Below, piece by piece: positions 35,989 through 44,018 of a DNA stretch of 64,000 bases. Each line of letters opens with the position of its first letter. Position 1 is the first letter of the stretch. A program made the translations under genes and the position numbers. Below the pieces are notes generated by a model, which saw only the letters and a program-made list of their open reading frames with translations, was not told the origin of the DNA and ran no database searches. This DNA comes from Chryseobacterium sp. 3008163. GTDB taxonomy: Bacteria > Bacteroidota > Bacteroidia > Flavobacteriales > Weeksellaceae. The DNA lies in assembly GCF_003669035.1 (NCBI RefSeq), contig NZ_CP033070.1, positions 2,666,001-2,730,000 of the forward strand. Reading direction: 5' to 3'.

Positions 35989-36484
35989 AAGTAAATATTA
36001 TTTCGAAGCTCTGGATAATTATCCATACAGCTTGCCGGATTGTCTGGAAGCGTTGAATTATGCGCTTTCCTACGACCCTGAAGATGCAGATTCGCTTTGT
36101 CTGATGGGAAGAATCTACAGCGAGATGCTCAACGATTATGAAAAGGCAAAACTCTATTTCGAAGAAGCGATGCTATGCGATGTCACAAATCTCAATACGC
36201 CAAAATATTACATCAAGTGTCTTTTGGATAACGAAGATTTGCAGGAAGCAGAAAAATTGATTATTTATTCTTTAAAAATAAAAGGAATTGATAAAGCAAC
36301 TTTATGGTTTTTCAGATCAATGCTTTCAGAAAAAAGAGGAAGTTTAACGAATGCTTTAAGGTTCTTAACTGAATCTGCAAAGTATTGTTTCTCGTCACAA
36401 AGTCTGGATGTAGTAAAAGATCGTAAGAAATTTATAAAGTCTAAGATGCCAAAGAAATCTAAAAACAAGAAGGAGACGAAATAA
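35975..36484 (+). CDS. TPR-repeat protein coupled to prfH
   Basis: A 169-residue all-helical protein with TPR units, for example EALNYALSYDPEDADSLCLM, GRIYSEMLNDYEKAKLYFEE and DLQEAEKLIIYSLKIKGI. The C-terminus is strongly basic (KKFIKSKMPKKSKNKKETK), as expected for RNA or ribosome contact. Its ATG lies 14 nt inside prfH, so it is likely translated with it. TPR proteins usually mediate protein contacts; a role as adaptor in the RtcB-PrfH module is inference from position and tail charge. Confidence 0.75.
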   Translation: MTLTKSKYYFEALDNYPYSLPDCLEALNYALSYDPEDADSLCLMGRIYSEMLNDYEKAKLYFEEAMLCDVTNLNTPKYYIKCLLDNEDLQEAEKLIIYSLKIKGIDKATLWFFRSMLSEKRGSLTNALRFLTESAKYCFSSQSLDVVKDRKKFIKSKMPKKSKNKKETK

Positions 36485-36510
36485 GTCTCCTTTTTTTGTA
36501 AATTTAAGGG

Positions 36511-37149
36511 ATGAAAAACTATTTATTTTTGATTTTAATTTTGATGTTTTCTTGTGAAAAAAATTCGGCGAAAACGGAAGTTAAATCGAAAGACAAAACC
36601 TTAGATTTAAAATATGAAGTTTTGAATCAGTTGATTTCTGATGAACTTAAAGATGATAGTTTAATCGCTCTCAATGAAAAGTTCACTAGTAATTACGTTT
36701 ATAATATCTCTTTGAAAAAGGTTTACCTGCAAAGTAAACGAAATAATGGTGAACCTCCTCCACCTCCAAATCTTGGAGTCGATTTAGAATATGATTCCAT
36801 TTTTCTTCAAAAAGATTCTGCTTACTATTTCCAACAACAAAAAGAAATATCAAATTTTAAATTTAATAAAAACAGAATAAAACAAAATTTAGATTTTACT
36901 AATGATGATGAACTTTATAAAATAAGTCAAATCAAATCAGGAAATTTTTGGACTGAATTTGATAAACGTTATGAGAACAAATGCATAAGGACTTTTTCTG
37001 TTCCATTTTTTAATAAAAATAAAACGATGTGCATCCTTCAGTGTTCAATATCTTGTGGTCCATTGGATGGAGGTGGAAATACTTCTATTTATAAAAAAAT
37101 AAAAGGAAAATGGATAAGAATAAAAACATTTGATACTTGGGTAAGTTAG
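36511..37149 (+). CDS. Hypothetical lipoprotein
   Basis: A 212-residue protein with a lipoprotein signal MKNYLFLILILMFSC. The mature part is polar with PPPPP at about residue 87-91 and a C-terminal region (TMCILQCSISCGPLDGGGN) that has three Cys. No family recognised. It lies 4 bp before the epimerase gene and 26 bp after the TPR gene. Confidence 0.7.
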   Translation: MKNYLFLILILMFSCEKNSAKTEVKSKDKTLDLKYEVLNQLISDELKDDSLIALNEKFTSNYVYNISLKKVYLQSKRNNGEPPPPPNLGVDLEYDSIFLQKDSAYYFQQQKEISNFKFNKNRIKQNLDFTNDDELYKISQIKSGNFWTEFDKRYENKCIRTFSVPFFNKNKTMCILQCSISCGPLDGGGNTSIYKKIKGKWIRIKTFDTWVS

Positions 37150-37153
37150 TATC

Positions 37154-38152
37154 ATGAAAATAAAATTTGACCTCAAAAAGCTTCATTTAAAAGAAACATT
37201 CTCCATTGCTTACGGAAATTACAACCATCGTGATGCATTGCTCATTGAATTATCTCATCAAAAATGTAATGGTTACGGCGAGTGTTTGGCGATTGATTAT
37301 TATCAGATAAATCTTCAAAGTTTTGTTTTAAAATTGAAAGAAATTCAACAACAGATTGAAACTCAGAAAATCATTCATCCCAAAGAATTTTTTAAATTTT
37401 TATTAAGTTTAAATCTTCATCCTTTTTTACTTTCTGCTTTAGATTGCGCATATTGGGATTTATTTGGAAAACTGGAGAATAAAAGTTTTATTGAACTCAA
37501 TCAACTTCCTTCTGAAAATTTAGTAGAAAGTTCAATTACCATTTCCGTCGCAGAAATAGACCAGCAGATTCAAAAAATTGAAAAAAGTAACTGGAATAAG
37601 TTTAAAGTAAAATGTAAAGGTTTAGATAAAAACCATGTCGAAAAGCTTTTAGCAATAGACAGAAATATCGCTTTAGATTCCAACGCAAGTTTTACGGATG
37701 ATGACTGTATTTGGCTTCAGGAAAATGAGAATGTTCAGAAGTTTTCCTATTTGGAACAACCACGAGCGATCGACCATTATCAGGTGTTAAAAAAAGAAAT
37801 CTTTGCCAATTGGATGGCAGACGAAGATTGCCAGAATATAGATTCGCTGAGTGAGCTCATACCTTATTATAAAAGCATCAATATAAAACTGATGAAGTGC
37901 GGCGGTTTGACTCCCGCTTTAGAAATGATTAAAAAAGCAAAAGAATTAGACTACAAAATCATGATCGGCTGCATGACAGAATCTACGGTTGGCGTTTCTG
38001 CTGGATGTCTTCTGGCCGGGCTTGTGGATTTTGCAGATTTAGACGGAGCGACCCTTATTTCCAATGATTATGCAACCGGAAATTTTGTAGAAAATGGCAA
38101 AATTAATCTTTCCGGAAAGCCAGGTTTGGGAGTGGAACTTATAAAAATTTAA
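37154..38152 (+). CDS. Dipeptide epimerase (enolase superfamily)
   Basis: An L-Ala-D/L-Glu epimerase-like enzyme of the muconate-lactonising subgroup. In 332 residues: the capping N-terminal domain, the base Lys pair in KFKVKCKG (about residues 149-156), metal ligands Asp in NIALDSNASF, Glu in SYLEQP and Asp in WMADEDCQ, and the second catalytic Lys in NIKLMKCGGLTPALEM (about 240). The C-terminal MIGCMTESTVGVSAG completes the barrel. Probably recycles murein dipeptides; specificity not determinable here. Confidence 0.88.
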   Translation: MKIKFDLKKLHLKETFSIAYGNYNHRDALLIELSHQKCNGYGECLAIDYYQINLQSFVLKLKEIQQQIETQKIIHPKEFFKFLLSLNLHPFLLSALDCAYWDLFGKLENKSFIELNQLPSENLVESSITISVAEIDQQIQKIEKSNWNKFKVKCKGLDKNHVEKLLAIDRNIALDSNASFTDDDCIWLQENENVQKFSYLEQPRAIDHYQVLKKEIFANWMADEDCQNIDSLSELIPYYKSINIKLMKCGGLTPALEMIKKAKELDYKIMIGCMTESTVGVSAGCLLAGLVDFADLDGATLISNDYATGNFVENGKINLSGKPGLGVELIKI

Positions 38153-38160
38153 AACAAAAA

Positions 38161-38180
38161 AGACTTTCCGAAGAAAGTCT
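38161..38180. terminator. Bidirectional terminator
   Basis: AGACTTTC-CGAA-GAAAGTCT, an 8-bp stem with a tetraloop, flanked by A and T runs, between convergent genes. Confidence 0.8.
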
Positions 38181-38466
38181 ACTTTTTATTTACTGAAATC
38201 AGATAGTCATAAACCATTTGGTGTTGCTCATCGGTTAGTTTGGCTTTTGGCGCCATTCTGCTTAGCGTTTTTATCCATCCCTGATTATCATGTTTCGCAG
38301 GATCCGGTAACTTATGACATTTATTGCAAGAGTTTTCGAAAACGGTCTGTCCTTGTGCTAACTGTTCAGATGAGGTGTATTTAGGTCCGGTTACAGCAAC
38401 GCTTTTTGGTCCGCATGAAGCTAAAAAGGCTGAACCTAGAATGATACTTAAAACTACTTTTTTCAT
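38179..38466 (-). CDS. Small c-type cytochrome lipoprotein (copy 2)
   Basis: A 95-residue exported mono-haem protein. Signal MKKVVLSIILGSAFLASCG ends in a lipobox Cys. The haem motif CNKCH is in FENSCNKCHKLPDPAKHDNQG (about residues 48-52 for CNKCH) and the axial Met is likely in SRMAPKAKLTDEQH. It is a tandem paralogue of the gene 34 bp upstream, sharing the FENSC...CH...LPDP and MAPKAKLTDEQHQ blocks. Role: small electron carrier or copper/haem-associated; target unknown. Confidence 0.8.
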   Translation of the reverse strand: MKKVVLSIILGSAFLASCGPKSVAVTGPKYTSSEQLAQGQTVFENSCNKCHKLPDPAKHDNQGWIKTLSRMAPKAKLTDEQHQMVYDYLISVNKK

Positions 38467-38500
38467 AATAATTTGTTTTTGGTGAAATTTTATCTTAACC

Positions 38501-38794
38501 TTACTTTTTCACTGAAACTACATAATCATAAACCCACTGATGCTGTTCGTCTGTCAGCTTTGCTTTTGGCGCCATAGAATTCATAATACCAACCCATTGC
38601 ACAGAGGTGTATGCTGTAGGATCTGGTAAGCCATGACATCTTTTGCATGAATTTTCAAAGATTGTTTTTCCCTGAGCGATTTGTTCAGCAGTACTTGTTG
38701 CAGACTTTGGAGCTTCAGCAACCGGTGTAGATTTTGGTGTACAAGATGCCAATAAAACAGAAGCAAAAGCTGCAGCAAAAAATATATTTTTCAT
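38501..38794 (-). CDS. Small c-type cytochrome lipoprotein (copy 1)
   Basis: A 97-residue mono-haem protein, MKNIFFAAAFASVLLASC signal, with the haem-binding CKRCH in FENSCKRCHGLPDPTAY. The Met ligand is in NSMAPKAKLTDEQHQ. It and the following copy are tandem duplicates with about half of their residues identical by eye. Probably co-transcribed. Confidence 0.8.
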   Translation of the reverse strand: MKNIFFAAAFASVLLASCTPKSTPVAEAPKSATSTAEQIAQGKTIFENSCKRCHGLPDPTAYTSVQWVGIMNSMAPKAKLTDEQHQWVYDYVVSVKK

Positions 38795-38973
38795 GAAGTT
38801 TATTTTTGATTAAAACAAAAGTAAGCAATTCTTGAAAGGCTTCGACGAATGGTATTTAATTTAGAAGCATTAAAATTAATAAGGTATTTACTCTAATTAT
38901 GAGGGTTATTTTTATATTTTTGAATTACTTAAATGTAAGAGGCGCATCCCACTTTAAAAACTTAATGAATTAA

Positions 38974-39956
38974 ATGAGATTTTCTACTGAAGACTTAATA
39001 GAAGGCATAAAATCAGGCAACAAACGTCTGATTGCAAAAGCTATTACCTTAGTCGAAAGTAAAAAGGCGGAACATCGTACTCAGGCGGAAGATTTATTGA
39101 AAAAAATTATGCCTCTTACCGGAAAATCAATCCGTGTGGGAATTACAGGCGTTCCGGGAGCGGGAAAATCTACGTTTATTGAAAATTTCGGAAGATTAGC
39201 TATTTCAAATGGTAAAAAAGTCGCTGTTTTAGCAATTGATCCAAGTTCGGCCATTAACAAAGGAAGTATTCTGGGTGATAAAACCAGAATGGAAGAATTG
39301 GCAAAGGAAGAAAATGCATTCATCCGACCTTCCCGAGTTCCGGATTTTTGGGTGGAGTTGCCAATACGACTTTCGAAACGATGATGATTTGCGAAGCCGC
39401 AGGTTATGATTATATTCTAATTGAAACCGTTGGAGTAGGTCAATCTGAAGTTTTGGTTGCAGATATTACCGATGTTTTTTTATTTTTAAAAATTATCGGT
39501 GGCGGAGACGAGCTTCAAGGAATCAAACGTGGAATTATGGAAATGGTTGATGTTATTTTCATTAACAAAGTGGAAGAAAGCAATCTTCAAAAAGCTAAAA
39601 ATACAAGACTTGAACTGAAACGTGCTTTAGATTTTCTCCCATCGAAAGAAAAAGATTGGAAAGTTCCTGTTTTGCTGGGTTCTGCTTTGTATAATGAAGG
39701 TTTGCCAGATGTTTTTGAAAGAATCAATGAGTTTATCGATTTAAAAAAGAAGACTGAACGGTTTGACTTGGTGCGAAAAGAACAATCTGAAAAACGGTTT
39801 GAATATTGGGTTCAGGAATATATTTTAAATATGATGAAACGAGATGAATCGCTTGAAGAAGCCTATATTCAGCATAAAAAAAATGCTTCAGCGTTGGTTT
39901 CAAATCCAAGTACCGAAGCAAAATTATTTGTTGAAAAATTTCTTAAGAAAGACTAA
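38974..39956 (+). pseudogene. meaB: Methylmalonyl-CoA mutase-associated GTPase MeaB, frameshifted
   Basis: MeaB loads and protects the cobalamin cofactor of methylmalonyl-CoA mutase (scpA at 26 kb). The N-terminal piece has Walker A GVPGAGKSTFIENFG and [20 protein letters not shown], then drifts out of frame after FIRPS. Adding one C at 39332-39334 restores [20 protein letters not shown], the expected family sequence, and joins to the C-terminal piece ([20 protein letters not shown], then the G-domain and C-terminal dimer helix). The corrected length is about 327 residues, the usual size. A sequencing deletion is likely. Confidence 0.9.
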
Positions 39957-40498
39957 AGCTTTTCTTTTTCTTTTGACATTTCATTTTCAGAAATATACCC
40001 ATCATAGGAAATAGGTTGTCTGTCGTTGCTTCTGATTGATGTTAATGCTCTTCCGTTTTTATAAATTTCAATGTTGATATCAGAAACATTTCTCACGTCA
40101 TTCGGTTTGATTTTGTAAACCCAATTTCCTTTTTTACTTTGAGTTTTTGTGACTGTATAATCTTTTGATGTAAATCTATAGCTTGTATCTGAAGATCCAT
40201 ATGTCGATGTAAAAGCTCTTCCGAAATAAGGAAGGGTAACTTCCATCACCCCTTTTTTGATTTCTATTCCGTAGTTGTTACCAGAGATTTGAAATGTACG
40301 AAGCTGAAGTGCATTTGGAATTGAATTGACGACATTGATCACATCATAATTCATAGGATTTGCTTTTTCAGCATGAAAAGTAAACTCGTCTGAACCTACT
40401 AAATTGTTTATTATTTGAGGGTCAACCTTTTGAGCAGAACAGCTTTGGAAAGTAAACACTAAAAGAAAAATCGAGATTATTTTGAGATATTTTTTCAT
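39953..40498 (-). CDS. DUF4251 family lipoprotein
   Basis: A 181-residue protein with lipoprotein signal [20 protein letters not shown], then [20 protein letters not shown]. The body matches DUF4251 ([34 protein letters not shown]), a beta-rich Bacteroidota family of unknown function. It ends 4 nt inside meaB on the other strand, so the two genes converge. Confidence 0.85.
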   Translation of the reverse strand: MKKYLKIISIFLLVFTFQSCSAQKVDPQIINNLVGSDEFTFHAEKANPMNYDVINVVNSIPNALQLRTFQISGNNYGIEIKKGVMEVTLPYFGRAFTSTYGSSDTSYRFTSKDYTVTKTQSKKGNWVYKIKPNDVRNVSDINIEIYKNGRALTSIRSNDRQPISYDGYISENEMSKEKEKL

Positions 40499-40605
40499 GA
40501 TACTATATTAATTAGTAAATTTAAATAGCAAAATCTATGCAAATCTATCCTCGATTTTATTTTTGGAATAGAAATTGTAAGGTTGAACTTATAATATGCA
40601 CAGCA

Positions 40606-41409
40606 ATGAAAATTAAACATCTTTTAGGAATAGGAGCAACAGCAGTAGCCGTTGTAGCTTGTACAACAAACCCGATTACAGGTCGATCATCTATACAAAT
40701 TGCCAACAATTCTGAAATTGAAGCAATGGCATTACAACAATACAAACAAACGTTAACAGAATCTAAAATTGTCACGGGTTCTCAGGCACAAAGCGTAAAA
40801 AACGTGGGAAACAGAATTAAATCAGCTGCAGAAAAATATTATTCTAGTATTGGAAGGGGTGCAGACTTAGCAAATTACAAATGGGAATTTAATTTAATTC
40901 AGGATAAGCAGGTAAATGCTTGGTGTATGCCAGGAGGAAAAGTTGCTGTTTACACAGGAATTTTACCTATCACAAAAGATGAAACTGGATTAGCTGTTGT
41001 AATGGGTCACGAAGTATCGCACGCTTTGGCGGGTCATGGGAACGAGAGAATTTCTCAATCAATGATTGCTCAGGGTTTAGGAACGGCATCTGGTTTAGCT
41101 ATCAAGAATGAAAAAACGGCTGCAATTTTCCAAAGTGTTTATCCGATTGGATCGCAGGTTGTTTTGTTAAAATATGGTAGAAATCAAGAGTCTGAGGCTG
41201 ATAAAATGGGATTGTATCTGATGTCGATGGCAGGATATGACCCAAGACAGGCAATTCCTTTTTGGAACAGAATGGAAGCGTCTTCTTCAGGATCGAGACA
41301 GCCGGAATTTTTATCGACTCACCCAAGTCCGGGAACCAGAGTTTCTGGAATTCAGCAAGATTTACCAAAAGCATTAGAATATTATAAAGTTGCTGGAGGA
41401 AAGATTTAA
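40606..41409 (+). CDS. M48 family zinc metallopeptidase lipoprotein
   Basis: A membrane-associated protease related to LoiP/BepA. The start at 40606 (MKIKHLLGIGATAVAVVAC) gives a lipobox Cys; the longer frame adds 23 residues without a signal. The catalytic zinc motif HEVSH is in VVMGHEVSHALAGHGNERIS (about residues 132-151), and the third ligand Glu in NQESEADKMGLYLMSMAGYD. The mature protein is about 248 residues. Probably degrades misfolded outer-membrane proteins; inference from family. Confidence 0.9.
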   Translation: MKIKHLLGIGATAVAVVACTTNPITGRSSIQIANNSEIEAMALQQYKQTLTESKIVTGSQAQSVKNVGNRIKSAAEKYYSSIGRGADLANYKWEFNLIQDKQVNAWCMPGGKVAVYTGILPITKDETGLAVVMGHEVSHALAGHGNERISQSMIAQGLGTASGLAIKNEKTAAIFQSVYPIGSQVVLLKYGRNQESEADKMGLYLMSMAGYDPRQAIPFWNRMEASSSGSRQPEFLSTHPSPGTRVSGIQQDLPKALEYYKVAGGKI

Positions 41410-41453
41410 TTTAAATTTTCTCACTCATTATTAACCAACAAAACACAACGCAT

Positions 41454-41765
41454 ATGAAAGGTATTTCAATAACAGGACTTATACTTTTAGCAGTATCAGC
41501 ATTACTCTTTTATCTCACAACAGATTTTACTGTTAATAAAATTGAGATTTCCCATGTAATGGGAGTAATGGCAGGAATTGGTATTGGTCTCATCATCGGT
41601 GGAATGATTGGTTATGTGAGCAAAGGTTCAGCGATTAAAGCAGAACAGCAAAGAAAAGAATTTAAGCAACTTCAGAAAGATAAAGAAGAATTAGAAAAAC
41701 AAGCCGCCATCATCGCACAGCGTGAATCGGAACTTGAAAGGCAAAATAAAAATCCTCAAATTTAA
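41454..41765 (+). CDS. Small two-TM protein with coiled-coil tail
   Basis: A 103-residue protein with two hydrophobic segments (ITGLILLAVSALLFYL and VMAGIGIGLIIGGMIGYV) and a charged helical C-terminus (EQQRKEFKQLQKDKEELEK) likely to form a coiled coil. Gly-rich second helix suggests helix packing. No family recognised. It lies 44 bp after the M48 peptidase gene and may be co-transcribed. Confidence 0.7.
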   Translation: MKGISITGLILLAVSALLFYLTTDFTVNKIEISHVMGVMAGIGIGLIIGGMIGYVSKGSAIKAEQQRKEFKQLQKDKEELEKQAAIIAQRESELERQNKNPQI

Positions 41766-41776
41766 TTTGAGGATTT
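41750..41776. terminator. Bidirectional terminator
   Basis: AAATCCTCAAAT / ATTTGAGGATTT, a 12-bp perfect stem with a 3-nt loop and T tract, overlapping the stop codon of the preceding gene. Confidence 0.85.
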
Positions 41777-41802
41777 TTTATGACTATTTGTTTTATTTAA
41801 AT

Positions 41803-42441
41803 TTAGAATTTATACCCTACACCTAATAAAAATAAACTTGATCTGTTATCGTAATCAATTTCTTGGTTTGAACCTGCAACATTGTTGATGAATTTTCTCT
41901 GATCTTTTGAGAATGCACCTTCATATCTTGCTGAAAGAATGATCTTTTTGATTTCACTTTGTACACCTAGTTGGTAACCTACTGTAAATTCTTTAGCATC
42001 CACTTTCTGTACGAAATTATCAAAATCATCACTTTTCGCTAAATTAAAACTTCCGACAGGTCCTGCGTAAGCACTCAAGAGATTTCCTAATACATTTACC
42101 CCAACCAAAACAGGAATATCTACTCTGCTGTTTTTAGCTTTAATAGTAGTTTGAGCTGAATTTACATCATTTTGTACAGTAACTTCATTGCTGAAATTGG
42201 TATAATAAATTTCCGGCATTAAGTATAAAGCAGTTGGTAAATCGATTTTTAAAGACAAACCAACATTGAAGCCGGTAATATTTTTTCCTTTTTGTTCCAC
42301 AGTATTTGAGGCTGCAGTTTTGAAATTTTTCCAAGAAGCAGAGCTTGTTGGGATTGCTACATTAGCTTTGGCTGCCAACGAAATCTGCGCTGAAGCAAAA
42401 ACTGAAAAGCCTATCAATGCGGCACTAATTAATTTTTTCAT
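41803..42441 (-). CDS. Outer-membrane beta-barrel protein (OmpA/OmpW-like)
   Basis: A 212-residue porin-like protein with signal MKKLISAALIGFSVFASAQI. Alternating aromatic strands (ALYLMPEIYYTNFSN, LLSAYAGPVGSFNL, KIILSARYEGAFSK) and a C-terminal strand ending FLLGVGYKF are typical of an eight-stranded barrel. Its start overlaps the end of the Mla ATPase gene by 17 nt, so it may belong to the same operon. Ligand unknown. Confidence 0.75.
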   Translation of the reverse strand: MKKLISAALIGFSVFASAQISLAAKANVAIPTSSASWKNFKTAASNTVEQKGKNITGFNVGLSLKIDLPTALYLMPEIYYTNFSNEVTVQNDVNSAQTTIKAKNSRVDIPVLVGVNVLGNLLSAYAGPVGSFNLAKSDDFDNFVQKVDAKEFTVGYQLGVQSEIKKIILSARYEGAFSKDQRKFINNVAGSNQEIDYDNRSSLFLLGVGYKF

Positions 42442-43239
42442 TGTCGTCTATTTTTGTAATAGTATTTTCAATTGTTTTATTATTCTCCAAAAGATATTCT
42501 CTCAATTCCTTGAATAATTCTGATGAATAAACGAAATCTATCAGATTTTTATTGCCTGCGGTAATCAGGATATCTTTATTACCTTCCCATTCTTTTATTC
42601 CCAATCTTAGATACACAATTTTTTCCCCGATTGTCATCACCGAGTTCATATCATGGGTATTGATGATGGTTGTGGTATTGTATTCTTTGGTGATTTCAAG
42701 TAATAAATCGTCAATTACATTAGATGTGTAAGGGTCTAGCCCAGAATTGGGTTCATCACAAAAAGATATTTCGGGTGGTTTACAATGGCTCTTGCAATCG
42801 CTACACGTTTCTGCATACCTCCGGATATTTCTGACGGAAACTTTCTGTTGGCCTTGTCTAAATGAACTCTTCCGATTACCTCAAAAACCCTTCTTTTCTT
42901 TTCTCTGAAAGTAAGATTAGTAAACATGTCTAAAGGAAACATGATGTTTTCTTCCACAGTCAATGAATCAAACAATGCACTTCCCTGAAATAATGTTCCT
43001 ATTTCAGATCGTAATTGCTGTTTTTCTTCACGATTCATCACATTGATATCTCTACCGTCAAACAAAATTTCTCCTGATGAGGGCTGATAAACATTCAATA
43101 AACTTTTTAAGAAAACGGTTTTACCAGATCCACTTTGTCCGATAATCAGGTTTGTTTTTCCTTTTTCGAAATTGGTTGAAATTCCTTTAAGCACTTCAAC
43201 ATCACCAAAACTCTTTTTAAGATTTTTTACCTCAATCAT
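42425..43239 (-). pseudogene. mlaF: Mla-type ABC transporter ATPase (MlaF-like), frameshifted
   Basis: The ATPase of a phospholipid-trafficking ABC system. The start at 43239 (MIEVKNLKKSFGDVEVLKG) overlaps the permease stop (TGATG). Walker A IIGQSGSGKTVFLK and signature EISGGMQKRVAIARAIVNHP are intact, but the frame then shifts so that Walker B reads YLFVMNP and stops. Adding one T (minus strand) to the T5 run at 42761-42765 gives YLFCDEPNSGLDPYTSN, then a C-terminal part with TIINTHDMNSVMTIGEKIVY. Corrected length is about 271 residues. A deletion artefact is likely. Confidence 0.88.
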
Positions 43240-43991
43240 CAGCTTAATATTAATTGTGTTAAAATTAATTCGGAAATAATGATGAAAACCATTGTCCAAA
43301 CCACAGCTTGCGTACTTGCTCTACCTACTTCCAATGAACCACCGTTTACAAAATATCCAAAATAAGAAGGAACCGTAGCTATCACAAATGCGAATACAAT
43401 TGTTTTTGCAAATGCATAATAGATGAAAAGATTAGGCATATACATCTGGATACCGGTGATATAATCTGCAGTTGTCCAGTTCCCTGTCAGCATTCCTGCA
43501 ATATAACCGCCACCAATACCGAAAACGATACTTAGTGCAATCAGAATAGGATTGAAAATAAGGCAAGCTATGATTTTTGGTAAGATTAAGAAGTTGGGAG
43601 AATTTACACCCATAATATCTAATGCATCTATCTGCTCAGAAACACGCATAGTACCAATCGTAGAGGCTATATATGAACCTACTTTTCCTGCAAGGATCAA
43701 ACTAATAATCGTAGGTGCAAATTCAAGAACTAAAACTGCTTTTGTTGCATATCCTACAAATGACGTTGGAATCGGAAATGAAGAGGCATCAAAATTATTA
43801 AACATCTGGATGGCAACAACAGCACCCACAAATATGGATGTGAAAATAACCAACCCGAACGAGTTAACACCCAAATCATTGATCTCTCTCATAAACAACT
43901 TCCAAAAAACTCTCATTTTCTGAGGTTTTTGAAGAGATTTACCGATAAGAATCATGTATTCTCCTATGGCTGTAAAAAACTTTTTTAACAT
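43239..43991 (-). CDS. mlaE: Mla-type ABC transporter permease (MlaE-like)
   Basis: A 250-residue membrane protein of the MlaE family, partner of the MlaF-like ATPase. Typical features are the EF-loop-type motif FAPTIISLILAGKVGSYIAS (about residues 89-108), IDALDIMGVNSPNFLILPK (about 120-138), and five TM segments. An MlaD-type substrate protein is encoded separately at 60.4 kb. Confidence 0.9.
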   Translation of the reverse strand: MLKKFFTAIGEYMILIGKSLQKPQKMRVFWKLFMREINDLGVNSFGLVIFTSIFVGAVVAIQMFNNFDASSFPIPTSFVGYATKAVLVLEFAPTIISLILAGKVGSYIASTIGTMRVSEQIDALDIMGVNSPNFLILPKIIACLIFNPILIALSIVFGIGGGYIAGMLTGNWTTADYITGIQMYMPNLFIYYAFAKTIVFAFVIATVPSYFGYFVNGGSLEVGRASTQAVVWTMVFIIISELILTQLILS

Positions 43992-44018
43992 TCTGCTAAA
44001 TTAGACTATTTTATTTAT

